Below are positions 54,328 through 62,205 of a DNA stretch of 64,000 nucleotides, in pieces (positions within the stretch are counted from its first letter, which is position 1; the number at the start of each line of letters is the position of its first letter). The notes under the pieces were generated by a model. That model was not told the DNA's origin, searched no databases, and worked only from the letters and a program-made list of their open reading frames with translations. The stretch is from NCBI RefSeq assembly GCF_000421105.1, contig NZ_ATWF01000001.1:1871407-1935406 (forward strand), read 5' to 3'. The translations under genes and the position numbers were made by a program. Source of the DNA: Limisalsivibrio acetivorans. GTDB lineage: Bacteria; Chrysiogenota; Deferribacteres; Deferribacterales; Geovibrionaceae.

Positions 54328-55476
54328 CTATCCGATGTAATCCTTAAGTATATTTTGTGCCGCTGAAACCCCTTTGCCGAGCTCAATATCCGCACCGAAG
54401 CGGACAAGCCCCATCTCCAGAGCGGAAACGGCTGTTATTGTATCAAAAACGTCGTGGTAGCCTAGTGTGGAAATCCGCAGGATCCTCCCCTTAAGGTGAT
54501 CCTGCCCCCCTGCATAGGTCACACCGACCTTCTCACGCATGAATTTCACAAATGCGCCTCCATCAAGTTCAGAGGGGAGATAAAAGCCAGTCGCCGCATT
54601 GGATGGATTATCCTTCGCAAGCATCTCAAAGCCAAGGGCTTTGACTGCTGCACGTGTGGCATCTCCATTTACCTGATGCCGCCTGTAGACATTCTCAAGA
54701 CCCTCTTCGAAGAGCATATCAAGAACCTTGTTAAGCCCGATGATAAGGGTGAGAGCCGGTGTATAAGCGGTGGTAGATTTCTGCTGAGTCTTACGCTCTT
54801 TGCGCAGATCGAAGTAGTATCTCGGAATAGATGCGTTCTCAGCTCTGGCCCATGCCCTGTCGCTCAGTGCAATAAAAGCGAGTCCCGGAGGGAGCATAAA
54901 GGCTTTCTGGGAGCCAGTTACAAGGACATCGATACCCCATTCATCCATACGTGTGTCATAAACACCAACAGAAGTAATCCCGTCAACTATGAGGAGCGTA
55001 TCGTCTGTGGCAGAGGTTACAGAGGCGATCTCTTTAACAGGGTGGCAGGCTGTTGTGGAGGTCTCGCTACCCTGCAGAAGGACAGCTTTAGTATCGGGAT
55101 TCTCCTTAATAAACTCCTCGATCTGTTCCGCCTTGACGGATTCGCCCCATTCAAGATCTATTGTGGAAACGGTCATGCCGAATACATTGCATATGTCACG
55201 CCACCGTTGGCCGAATTTTCCTGCATTGACCACAAGTACATGGTCGCCTGGAGAGAGAGTGTTTACAACAGCAGCCTCCATGGCGGCTGTACCGCTTCCG
55301 GCAAGCATAAGAACCTCTCCCTCAGTGCCGAAAAGCTTCGGTAGCCTTTCTGCGGCGCTGTCGAAAATAGAGGAGAATTCATCTGTACGGTGGTGAAGTA
55401 TCGGTTTGGCCATTTCAAGAAGAACGCTTTCAGGCACTGGAGTAGGCCCGGGAGCGAGAAGGTATTTCTTGAGCAT
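54328..55476 (-). CDS. Class V aminotransferase (alanine/serine-glyoxylate type)
   Basis: 382 residues from the ATG at 55476, which has GAGGTG about 9 nt upstream and gives the typical start KKYLLAPGPTPVPESVL; an earlier start adds 16 residues. LTGSGTAAMEAAV-like sequence (LAGSGTAAMEAAVVN), VDGITSVG and the PLP Lys in TGSQKAFMLPPGLAFI are visible. Such enzymes are annotated as alanine- or serine-glyoxylate transaminases, or as soluble hydrogenase 42 kDa subunit. The true substrate is not clear. It is the first gene of the hisZ-purA operon (3 nt to hisZ). Confidence 0.85.
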   Translation of the reverse strand: MLKKYLLAPGPTPVPESVLLEMAKPILHHRTDEFSSIFDSAAERLPKLFGTEGEVLMLAGSGTAAMEAAVVNTLSPGDHVLVVNAGKFGQRWRDICNVFGMTVSTIDLEWGESVKAEQIEEFIKENPDTKAVLLQGSETSTTACHPVKEIASVTSATDDTLLIVDGITSVGVYDTRMDEWGIDVLVTGSQKAFMLPPGLAFIALSDRAWARAENASIPRYYFDLRKERKTQQKSTTAYTPALTLIIGLNKVLDMLFEEGLENVYRRHQVNGDATRAAVKALGFEMLAKDNPSNAATGFYLPSELDGGAFVKFMREKVGVTYAGGQDHLKGRILRISTLGYHDVFDTITAVSALEMGLVRFGADIELGKGVSAAQNILKDYIG

Positions 55477-55651
55477 ATTCTCATTCACCTCGTGGAAGTC
55501 AAAGTTAGAGAATACTACAGCCAAGGGGCATAGTCAATAAAGGCAATTGTCAGATGGATTAAACTGGAAAATCGGGTCATTGGGGCTTATTATTAATAGC
55601 AGTAGTTACTTAATACCAACGGAACCTGTTAATGCTGAAAAGGAGGGAAAA

Positions 55652-55891
55652 ATGCTCATAGAAATACTCTACGACGGCGATCTCGACAAGGAAACACCGG
55701 AACTCGCAGAAGAGATAAAGTATAAGTACGGCTCTAAGGTAGAAGTTAAGCTCATTGATACCTCCGAGGAGGGTGTGCCCTCGAAATACGGAATAGTTAA
55801 TCCGCCGGCAGTTGTACTGGGTGGTGAGAGGATTGTTAAGCTTGATACTCTGGAAAGTCTCAAGAACATTGTGACTAAGGCAATATTTTGA
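55652..55891 (+). CDS. Small thioredoxin-fold-like protein without cysteines
   Basis: 79 residues from the ATG at 55652, which has AGGAGG upstream; an in-frame start at 55547 lacks one. The strand-helix-strand pattern (LIEILYDGDLD, ELAEEIKYKYG, VEVKLIDTSEEG) followed by PPAVVLGGERIVKLDTLESL resembles the glutaredoxin-like small thioredoxins, including the cis-Pro PPAV. The usual CxxC is absent (DGDLDKE), and no Cys is encoded anywhere. A redox role is therefore unlikely; the fold assignment is an inference. Confidence 0.7.
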   Translation: MLIEILYDGDLDKETPELAEEIKYKYGSKVEVKLIDTSEEGVPSKYGIVNPPAVVLGGERIVKLDTLESLKNIVTKAIF

Positions 55892-55929
55892 CCTACAAAT
55901 CTACGGAATTTGCCTTGGTCTTTATTAAT

Positions 55930-56064
55930 CTGGGAAATTCATCATCCTGAGAATTTCCCTGCCGCTACGCTTGGCAGAGCCTTCGCTCCGCTTACTTCCG
56001 GCTACATAAATTGAATACAATTCAATTTAGTTTTGCCTACAGGGCTTCCATCCATGGAAGCCAG
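55930..56064 (-). repeat. GGATG-hairpin repeat, unit 4.1 (M4-M5-M6b-M7)
   Basis: First unit of the large cluster, in reverse orientation. M7: GGGAAATTC (55932-55940) with GAATTTCCC (55951-55959), apex CATCC. M6b: GCTACGCTTGGCAGAGCC to CGCTTAC. M5 has stem AAATTGAAT (56008-56016) with ATTCAATTT (56020-56028). M4: GGCTTCCATCCATGGAAGCC (56043-56062). Confidence 0.88.
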
Positions 56065-56075
56065 ACTGATCCTAT

Positions 56076-56297
56076 CTGGGAAATTCTTCATCCTGAGAAT
56101 TTCCCTGCCGCTACGCTCGGCAAAGCCTTCGCTCCGCTTACTTCCGGTTGCGTGAATTGAGCAGAGCCCAATTCAGCTACGCCTTCAGGGCTTCCATCCA
56201 TGGAAGCCTGTTGCGTATCAACCTTTATAAAAATCCCAAAATGGGTTTTTAAGGGGATTCTAAGGGGAAAGTTTTCCCTAAAATTTTCCCCTTAGTC
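56076..56297 (-). repeat. GGATG-hairpin repeat, unit 4.2 (M1-M4-M5-M6b-M7)
   Basis: M7 at 56078-56105 (apex CATCC). M5 here has GAATTG (56154-56159) with CAATTC (56169-56174), the stem of the reference unit. M4 at 56189-56208. After ATCAACC, an extra hairpin AAATCCC...GGGTTTTT lies at 56231-56250, then M1 with AAGGGGAAA (56262-56270) and TTTCCCCTT (56285-56293). Confidence 0.88.
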
Positions 56298-56744
56298 TTA
56301 TTTTTACTTAATTTAATGCGAAATTAGTCACTAATTTATGTGTTTCGTGCTAAAGCACGCCATACTTTTGGCGCAAAAGTATGCAAAACTATTCCCTCAG
56401 GGTTTTCCAGCCCCCATTATTACTCATTTATTATCATAAATTCGTAAGAGATGGTGGTTCCCTCATTTCACTCCTTTTTCACCTGAAGTTTTGCTGATGC
56501 TGAGGAGTGTAGCCGCTATTCACACATTCCAGTATTCAATATTTAGAACTACCTCACCTGTCACGTGCGGCCAAAACTTCCGGGCGGTTCCAAAAGAGCT
56601 CATTCGGCTGCAAAACATTCGGGGAAGATTAAGAGCTTTTAAGGCCAAATGAGTCGTTGGCTACTAGTCTTCCAATTTATGAAATACCTTTTCACGTCTC
56701 ACGTTGTTTTCTCTTGGGTGTAAACGTTAGAGCTACCGATTAAA
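56298..56744. other. Unique island inside the repeat cluster, no gene seen
   Basis: About 450 nt that do not match the repeat modules. It contains a palindrome CGTGCTAAAGCACG (56347-56360) and a perfect hairpin CATACTTTTG, GCG, CAAAAGTATG (56361-56383). A further stretch has two related boxes, AAAAGAGCTCATTCGGC (56590-56606) and, on the other side, AGAGCTTTTAAGGCCAAATGAGTC (given in parts: AGAGCTTTTAAGG and CCAAATGAGTC), which are partly complementary. No ORF of convincing length or ribosome site is present. It may be the remnant of an inserted element or an RNA; I cannot say more. Confidence 0.5.
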
Positions 56745-56818
56745 TATATGGAATTTGCCATTCATGGAAATTCCATTGTTGTTCGAGCGGGGGAGACCCG
56801 CTCTCTCGCACTTCCGGC
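56745..56818 (-). repeat. GGATG-hairpin repeat, isolated M6a with part of M5 linker
   Basis: ATGGAATTT (56749) with AAATTCCAT (56767-56775) around CATTCATG, the only full M6a in which the GGATG apex has changed (to GAATG). Then GTTGTTCGAGCGGGGGAGA: stem GAGCGGG (56785-56791) with CCCGCTC (56797-56803), a third stem type for M6a. The linker CACTTCCGGCTACG follows and stops. Confidence 0.82.
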
Positions 56819-56828
56819 TACGATATAT

Positions 56829-57048
56829 CTGGGAAATTCTTCATCCTGAGAATTTCCCTGCCTCTACACTCGGCAAAGCCTTCGTTCCGCTTACTTCCGT
56901 TACAGAATATGAAGCATAGCTCCATATTCTTCACTTCAGAGCCAACATCCATGTTGGCTTTATCCGCTTCAACCTTTATAAAAAACCCAAAATGGGTTTT
57001 TAAGGGGATTCTAAGGGGAAAGTTTTCCCTAAAATTTTCCCCTTAAAC
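56829..57048 (-). repeat. GGATG-hairpin repeat, unit 4.4 (M1-M4-M5-M6b-M7)
   Basis: M7 at 56831-56858. M5 has a third stem type: GAATATG (56905-56911) with CATATTC (56923-56929). M4 has the GCCAAC/GTTGGC stem with apex CATCCATG (56941-56958). An extra hairpin AAAAACCC, AAAAT, GGGTTTTT lies at 56981-57001. M1: AAGGGGAAA (57013-57021) with TTTCCCCTT (57036-57044). Confidence 0.88.
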
Positions 57049-57052
57049 TAAT

Positions 57053-57262
57053 CTGGGAAATTCATCATCCTGATAATTTCCCTGCCGCTACGCTCGGCAA
57101 AGCCTTCGCTCCGCTTACTTCCGGCTACATGAATTGAATACAATTCAATTTAGTTTCGCCTTCAGGGCTTCCATCCATGGAAGCCTGTTACATATCAACC
57201 TTTAAACGTATGATTTGCATTAGCTTTCATGGATGAAAGCTCGCTTGCGTAAGTGAGAAGGA
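57053..57262 (-). repeat. GGATG-hairpin repeat, unit 4.5 (M3-M4-M5-M6b-M7)
   Basis: M7 at 57055-57082 with one arm change (GATAATTTCCC). M5: AATTGAAT (57132-57139) with ATTCAATT (57143-57150). M4: GGCTTCCATCCATGGAAGCC (57166-57185). M3: AGCTTTCATGGATGAAAGCT (57222-57241), followed by CGCTTGCGTAAGTGAGAAGG, the reverse of the M3 leader in the reference unit. Confidence 0.88.
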
Positions 57263-57278
57263 AGCTGCTAATTAATAT

Positions 57279-57590
57279 CAGGGAAATTCATCATCCTGAG
57301 AATTTCCCTGCCGCTACACTCGGCAAAGCCTTCGCTCCGCTTACTTCCGTTACAGAATATGAAGCATAGCTCCATATTCTTCACTTCAGGGCTTCCATCC
57401 TTGGAAGCCTTTTACGTATCAACCTCAAATGTGTTATTAGCATAAGCTTTCATGGATTAAAGCGTACTACACATCAATCATTATATTTATCTTCAAAATG
57501 GGTTTTTGAGGGGTGCGGGGAACTTTGTTCCCTAAAAAGTTCCCTGCGTTCTTAGTTTTACTAATCTATGGAATATTCCATGGATGGGAA
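57279..57590 (-). repeat. GGATG-hairpin repeat, unit 4.6 (M1-M3 decayed-M4-M5-M6b-M7)
   Basis: M7 at 57281-57308. M5 has the GAATATG/CATATTC stem (57355-57379). M4: GGCTTCCATCCTTGGAAGCC (57389-57408), with one loop change that keeps CATCC. M3 is decayed (AGCTTTCATGGATTAAAGC near 57445). M1 has the GGGAACTT (57518-57525) with AAGTTCCC (57537-57544) stem. A fragment TATGGAATATTCCATGGATG follows to 57590. The rest up to uvrD at 57662 shows nothing recognisable. Confidence 0.86.
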
Positions 57591-57661
57591 TGTATTCAGA
57601 TAGATTGTGGGTGGTTTGTTCCCAAAAAAGCATCCCTTACGTATATCCTAATACTGCAATT

Positions 57662-59791
57662 TCAATCTAGAAAAGTAAGAAATGAAGTGACGATTTTCTT
57701 AAGTCCGCCTGCGTCTTTGAAGAAAACCTCCGCCTTTTCGCTGGCTCCATCTCCTGACACGGAGATAATAATACCTTCGCCGAATTTCTCATGCTGGACC
57801 CTTTTCCCCGCTTTACCTGTACTTCCACCCGATTTTTTGTTGCCTGGCTTTTTAACATTAACTTTGCTATTTGCGAAGGACGGCGATTTTGCACGGAACC
57901 ATTCGGGTTCTTTGAATCCCATTTCATCAAGAAAATAGGAGCGGGTGGTCATATTACGCTTACCGTAAATGATACGGTTTTCTGCATTAGTGACATAGAG
58001 ATGCTTTTTGGCTCTGGTAACACCGACATAGCACAGTCTTCGCTCCTCCTCCATCTGCTCCGGCTCGTCTATACTGGAATGTAGAGGAAAAAGCCCGTTT
58101 TCCAGCCCTGTGAGGAAGACAACATCAAACTCAAGCCCCTTTGCGGAGTGTATTGTCATAAGGCTGACCCTATCGCCGGTATCCTCATCCGTTGATGTTG
58201 TGAGCGATGTTGTGGCGAGGAAGTCGGTGAGTGTTCCATCGGGGTTTGCCTCTTCGAAGGCGACGGCGGCGTTGAAAAGTTCGTCTATGTTTCCTGCCCT
58301 CTTCTCTGCCTCCTCCTTACTCTCGAACTTTTTGAGGTACTCCTTATATTCTGTCATCTCTATGATATCGTTCACCATATCGCTTACCTTCCCGAGGCCT
58401 GCGAGATGGTCCATAAGCCTGACATAGCCTTCTAGCCCTCTACGCATATTTGCGCTGAGTGAGCCCCCCATGTTCTTAGTTCCCTCGAGAAGATTCATTC
58501 CATTCGATATGGAGTAACGGCGGAGTTTCTCTATGGTTCCATCCCCTATTCCCCTGCCGGGGAATTTGAGGCTTCGTGCGAAGGAGACGGTATCGTATGC
58601 GTTATCAAAGAAGCGGAGATAGCTGAGGATATCCTTGATCTCCCGCCTCTGGTAGAATGCTGTGCCGCCGATCACCTTATACGGTATCCCCTTTTTATTC
58701 AGGTTTACCTCGAAGTTACGTGACTGGGCGTTGGTCCTGTAAAGAACTGCCGTATCCTTGAGGGAGTGTCCCTCCTCCATGTATTTCTCGATGGTGGACG
58801 TAACAAACTCCGCCTCTGCGGCTTCGTTCATGGCGGAACGGTACTCAACGGTCCCCTCTTCCTTAACAAAGGGGACAAGCTCCTTCCCTTTACGCATCCT
58901 GTTGTTGTTTATGAGTGAATTAGCTCTTGCGAGGATATCCGCTGTGCTTCGGTAGTTGTCTGTGAGCTTAACGGTTTCAACACCGCTGAAATGCTTATCG
59001 AACTCAAGGATATTTCGAATATCCGCACCACGCCAGCCGTAGATAGACTGGTCGTCATCCCCTACCACACAGATCTTTCCGTTCTCTCCGGAAAGAAGCT
59101 GCAGGAACAGGAACTGTATTCCGTTCGTATCCTGATACTCATCCACAAGGATATACTTGAATATACTCCGGTAGTGGTCCCTTGTCTGCGGGTTAGCCTG
59201 CAGCATGCGTATGGTCAGGGCGAGCATATCGTCGAAATCTATGAGATATTGCTGGTCCAGCCTGTGCTGATACTCATTAAAAACCTCGTCCAGCCTGTGG
59301 AAGGTAGCCGCATCGGGTGGCATGGAATCAACATAGGGCTTGGTGTTCTTAAACCAGCTTATTCGGTGCATATACTGTTTTGGCGGATATTTCTTGTGGT
59401 CGATCTTGAGATCTTTCACCACTGAACGCATGAGCGAGAGCCTGTCGTCCTGATCGATGACACCAAAGCCCCCCTGCAAACCAACCAGATGGCCATCTCG
59501 CCGGAGAAGGCGGAGGCATATGGAGTGGAACGTGCCCATCCAGACGCTATACGCCGAAGGGCCCACAAGGCCGAAAAGCCTTGTTTTCATCTCCTCCGCC
59601 GCCTTGTTTGTGAATGTTACGGCGAGGATGTTGTCCGGTTGTATCCCACAGACCTTTATAAGGTATGCGATCCTGTATGTGATAACCCTTGTTTTCCCCG
59701 TTCCGGCTCCTGCCAGAACGAGCAGAGGGCATTCTGTGCTGGTTACTGCGGCGTATTGTCCGTCGTTAAGTTCGTTCTTAAAATCTATCAT
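57662..59791 (-). CDS. UvrD/PcrA-type superfamily 1 DNA helicase
   Basis: 709 residues. Helicase motifs are visible in order: LVLAGAGTGKTRVITYRIAYL (motif I; shown from residue ~25), AVTFTNKAAEEMKTR (Ia), YILVDEYQDTN (II), VVGDDDQSIYGWRGA (III), LTDNYRST (IV), SLMTIHSAKGLEFDVVF (V) and EERRLCYVGVTRAK (VI). A Tudor-like C-terminal domain of the PcrA type follows (VQHEKFGEGIIISVSG). It unwinds DNA 3' to 5' in nucleotide excision and mismatch repair. It overlaps the upstream ClC gene by 4 nt. Confidence 0.95.
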   Translation of the reverse strand: MIDFKNELNDGQYAAVTSTECPLLVLAGAGTGKTRVITYRIAYLIKVCGIQPDNILAVTFTNKAAEEMKTRLFGLVGPSAYSVWMGTFHSICLRLLRRDGHLVGLQGGFGVIDQDDRLSLMRSVVKDLKIDHKKYPPKQYMHRISWFKNTKPYVDSMPPDAATFHRLDEVFNEYQHRLDQQYLIDFDDMLALTIRMLQANPQTRDHYRSIFKYILVDEYQDTNGIQFLFLQLLSGENGKICVVGDDDQSIYGWRGADIRNILEFDKHFSGVETVKLTDNYRSTADILARANSLINNNRMRKGKELVPFVKEEGTVEYRSAMNEAAEAEFVTSTIEKYMEEGHSLKDTAVLYRTNAQSRNFEVNLNKKGIPYKVIGGTAFYQRREIKDILSYLRFFDNAYDTVSFARSLKFPGRGIGDGTIEKLRRYSISNGMNLLEGTKNMGGSLSANMRRGLEGYVRLMDHLAGLGKVSDMVNDIIEMTEYKEYLKKFESKEEAEKRAGNIDELFNAAVAFEEANPDGTLTDFLATTSLTTSTDEDTGDRVSLMTIHSAKGLEFDVVFLTGLENGLFPLHSSIDEPEQMEEERRLCYVGVTRAKKHLYVTNAENRIIYGKRNMTTRSYFLDEMGFKEPEWFRAKSPSFANSKVNVKKPGNKKSGGSTGKAGKRVQHEKFGEGIIISVSGDGASEKAEVFFKDAGGLKKIVTSFLTFLD

Positions 59792-61557
59792 TCTCTCATC
59801 GCTGCTATTCTTTTATTGTAGGCAAGTATCAGGTCGCTTCTACGCAGAAGGCCTGTGACCCTGTAGCCCTCGCCATCCTCTTCCACAACGGGGAGTGCAC
59901 CCAGATCCTTGCGTCCCATCTTTTCCATGGCAACCGTAAGTGTATCATCCGGATAAAGATAAATCACCCCCTGTTTCGTACATATCTCTCCTGCAACAAC
60001 AATATCCTCAAGCCCCTCCTCAAAGATCACTCCCCTGATGTCGTCCAGAGAAAGCATGCCGACAAGGTGTTCGCTGTTGTCAAGAACGGGGAAGTAGCTC
60101 TGGGGTGCCGTCTGTATACCCTCCATCACTTCTCGAAAGGGGGTGTTTTCATGGAAGGAGGTAACATCGGTGAACTGAACATCACGAACATATATGGAAT
60201 CGAGTACCTGTTCCTCAAGCCCCCGCTTGATGCGTATCCCCTGCTTCGTTAGTATCCATGAGAATATGGACTCCTTCTCGATCCAGTTTGCAGCGATGTT
60301 GGCTATTATCGCTGTGAGCATGAGGGGGAGAATGATGGTATAGCTCTGGGTTATCTCGAATATGATAAGTATCGCTGTGAGAGGCGCCCGCATGGTTGCG
60401 GCAAGCATGGCACTCATTGCAACGAGGGCGTAGGCTCCGCTGTCCGCTGTCATCCCTGGCATGAGTGAGTGCATAAGCCAGCCGAAAAAACCTCCGGTCA
60501 CCGCACCGATGAAAAGTGAGGGAACGAAAAGACCGCCGGAGCCTCCAGAGCCCAGCGTGAAGGAGGTGGCCAGTATCTTGAGAAAGACTATGACGAGGAG
60601 GATCATACCCACCTCGCCATGGAGGACCTTTATAATCGTGTCGTAGCCGACACCCATGATATCTCGGGAAAAAACGGCCAGTGTACCCATAAGCAGACCA
60701 CCGAGAGCCGGCTTGCTCCATGAGGGTATGTCGAGGCTCTCGAAGCGTTCCTCAAAGAAATAGAAGGTTCTTATGAAGAATACCCCCACCACTGCGCATA
60801 GAAGACCTAGAAGCGCATAAAGAGGGAGCTCAAAGGCGCTTTCGAGGTGATAAACTGGGGCTTCGAAGGTTACCTCATGACCCAGATACGCCCTGGAAAC
60901 GGCGGTTGCTATAACCGATGCGATGATGATTGGACTGAATGTTTTGAGTCCGAACTCCCCGAGAAGAACCTCGGCAGCAAACATCGCACCCCCTATGGGG
61001 GCATTGAATGTCGCCGCTAGTCCGCCTGCGGCACCGCATGCAACGGAGGCCTTCATCCGGCTGGTGGAGAACCGGAAGAAACGCCCTACCCCGGAACCGA
61101 TGGCCGCACCGATCTGCACGATGGGCCCCTCTCTACCCGCAGAACCTCCTGAACCGAGGGTTATGGCTGATGAGAGCGACTTAATGATGGCGATGGCGGG
61201 GGATATGCTCCGGTTCATTGCTATCGCCTTCATAACGTCCGGAACACCATGCCCCTTGGCAAACTTGAACATGATGGAGATAAGCCCCACCATAAGCCCG
61301 CCGATGGCCGGTATCAGGATAATCTTATAAAAGGGTGTGTTGTTGAGTGTTTCGAGGATAAACTCCGAGCGGCTTCCGTAGAAAAGCCCCTGAAAGAAGC
61401 CTATCATCCAACGGAAGATGATATTGCCGTATCCGGCCAGCAGGCCGATTATTACAGCGATGATCACCATATATAGGTCCTCGTGACCATCAAGAAATCT
61501 GCCGAACCGCCGCCTCTTTGAGTGCGGTCCGCCTAATAGCTCTCTTCTTATGTCCAT
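59788..61557 (-). CDS. ClC-type chloride channel with two CBS domains (copy 2)
   Basis: 589 residues. It has the same plan as the copy at 26924: membrane part ~30-440, then two CBS domains (SIYVRDVQFTDVTSF and LRRSDLILAYN). GSGGSAGREGPIVQIGAAIG holds the gating Glu and GSGGSGGLFVPSLFIG the later filter. GGAMFAAEVLLGEFG has Val where exchangers have Glu203, and KGHGVPDVMKAI has His in place of the GSGIP Ser. It is predicted to conduct chloride (or another anion) passively. It is encoded upstream of and overlapping uvrD. Confidence 0.92.
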   Translation of the reverse strand: MDIRRELLGGPHSKRRRFGRFLDGHEDLYMVIIAVIIGLLAGYGNIIFRWMIGFFQGLFYGSRSEFILETLNNTPFYKIILIPAIGGLMVGLISIMFKFAKGHGVPDVMKAIAMNRSISPAIAIIKSLSSAITLGSGGSAGREGPIVQIGAAIGSGVGRFFRFSTSRMKASVACGAAGGLAATFNAPIGGAMFAAEVLLGEFGLKTFSPIIIASVIATAVSRAYLGHEVTFEAPVYHLESAFELPLYALLGLLCAVVGVFFIRTFYFFEERFESLDIPSWSKPALGGLLMGTLAVFSRDIMGVGYDTIIKVLHGEVGMILLVIVFLKILATSFTLGSGGSGGLFVPSLFIGAVTGGFFGWLMHSLMPGMTADSGAYALVAMSAMLAATMRAPLTAILIIFEITQSYTIILPLMLTAIIANIAANWIEKESIFSWILTKQGIRIKRGLEEQVLDSIYVRDVQFTDVTSFHENTPFREVMEGIQTAPQSYFPVLDNSEHLVGMLSLDDIRGVIFEEGLEDIVVAGEICTKQGVIYLYPDDTLTVAMEKMGRKDLGALPVVEEDGEGYRVTGLLRRSDLILAYNKRIAAMRE

Positions 61558-61724
61558 AACTGCACCATGGAACGCCTTACTTTAATGCTCAGGCTCTGAA
61601 CACTACTCCCTTGTGATGGAGATTTCAAGGGGTATATGACCACAATCTGACTTTTATGTACCAAACAGCTTTTAGCGTTCTATTTTCGAACCAAAGATCT
61701 AACATTTCGATAACACTAATAATA

Positions 61725-61758
61725 TTGCATTAATCATTATTTCTATTATTATAGAAAT
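61725..61758 (+). promoter_or_regulatory. Promoter with overlapping operator-like palindrome of the ars operon
   Basis: TTGCAT (61725-61730) and TATTAT (61747-61752) are spaced by 16 nt. A perfect inverted repeat ATTTCTAT, TATT, ATAGAAAT (61739-61758) covers the -10 box. This layout fits repression by a dimeric regulator such as ArsR. No arsR gene lies next to it. The rest of 61558-61724 has no gene. Confidence 0.6.
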
Positions 61759-61776
61759 ATAAAAAAGGAGGTCACC

Positions 61777-62205
61777 ATGACTAAGATACTTTTTGTGTGC
61801 GTACACAACTCGGCCAGAAGCCAGATGGCAGAAGCATATGCTAATGAATTAGGCTCGGATGTTATTGATGCTGAGAGTGCCGGATTGACACCGGGTAACC
61901 TTAACCCCTTCGCCGTTGAGGCGATGAAGCTCGATGGCATAGATATCAGCGGCAACCCGACAAAGTCCGTTTTCGACTTTTTCAAGGAGGGTCGTCAATA
62001 CAGCTATGTTATAACAGTTTGCGATGAGCTGACCGCACAGAGATGCCCCATATTCCCCACTATCAAGGACAAGCTTGTATGGAGCATTGAGGACCCATCC
62101 GCAGCTGAAGGAACGGATGAACAGAAGCTGGAAAAAACTATCGCTGTACGGGACACAATTAAGATGCGTGTTCTTGATCTTATCGAGAGGATAAAGGGTG
62201 AGTAG
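61777..62205 (+). CDS. arsC: Arsenate reductase, thioredoxin-coupled (low-MW phosphatase fold)
   Basis: 142 residues with AAAGGAGG 7 nt upstream of the ATG. The active loop is VCVHNSARSQMAEA with Cys-8, and the redox pair is Cys-82 and Cys-90 in VITVCDELTAQRCPIFP, the three-Cys mechanism of the Staphylococcus/Bacillus ArsC class. In Bacillus the second and third Cys are separated by one residue fewer. It reduces arsenate to arsenite using thioredoxin. It ends one base before the acr3 start. Confidence 0.92.
   Translation: MTKILFVCVHNSARSQMAEAYANELGSDVIDAESAGLTPGNLNPFAVEAMKLDGIDISGNPTKSVFDFFKEGRQYSYVITVCDELTAQRCPIFPTIKDKLVWSIEDPSAAEGTDEQKLEKTIAVRDTIKMRVLDLIERIKGE

Noticed and set aside
55930-57590. 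CRISPR array
   Set aside because: The repeats are not of one length, spacing is irregular, there are no unique spacers between identical repeats, and no cas genes lie near.
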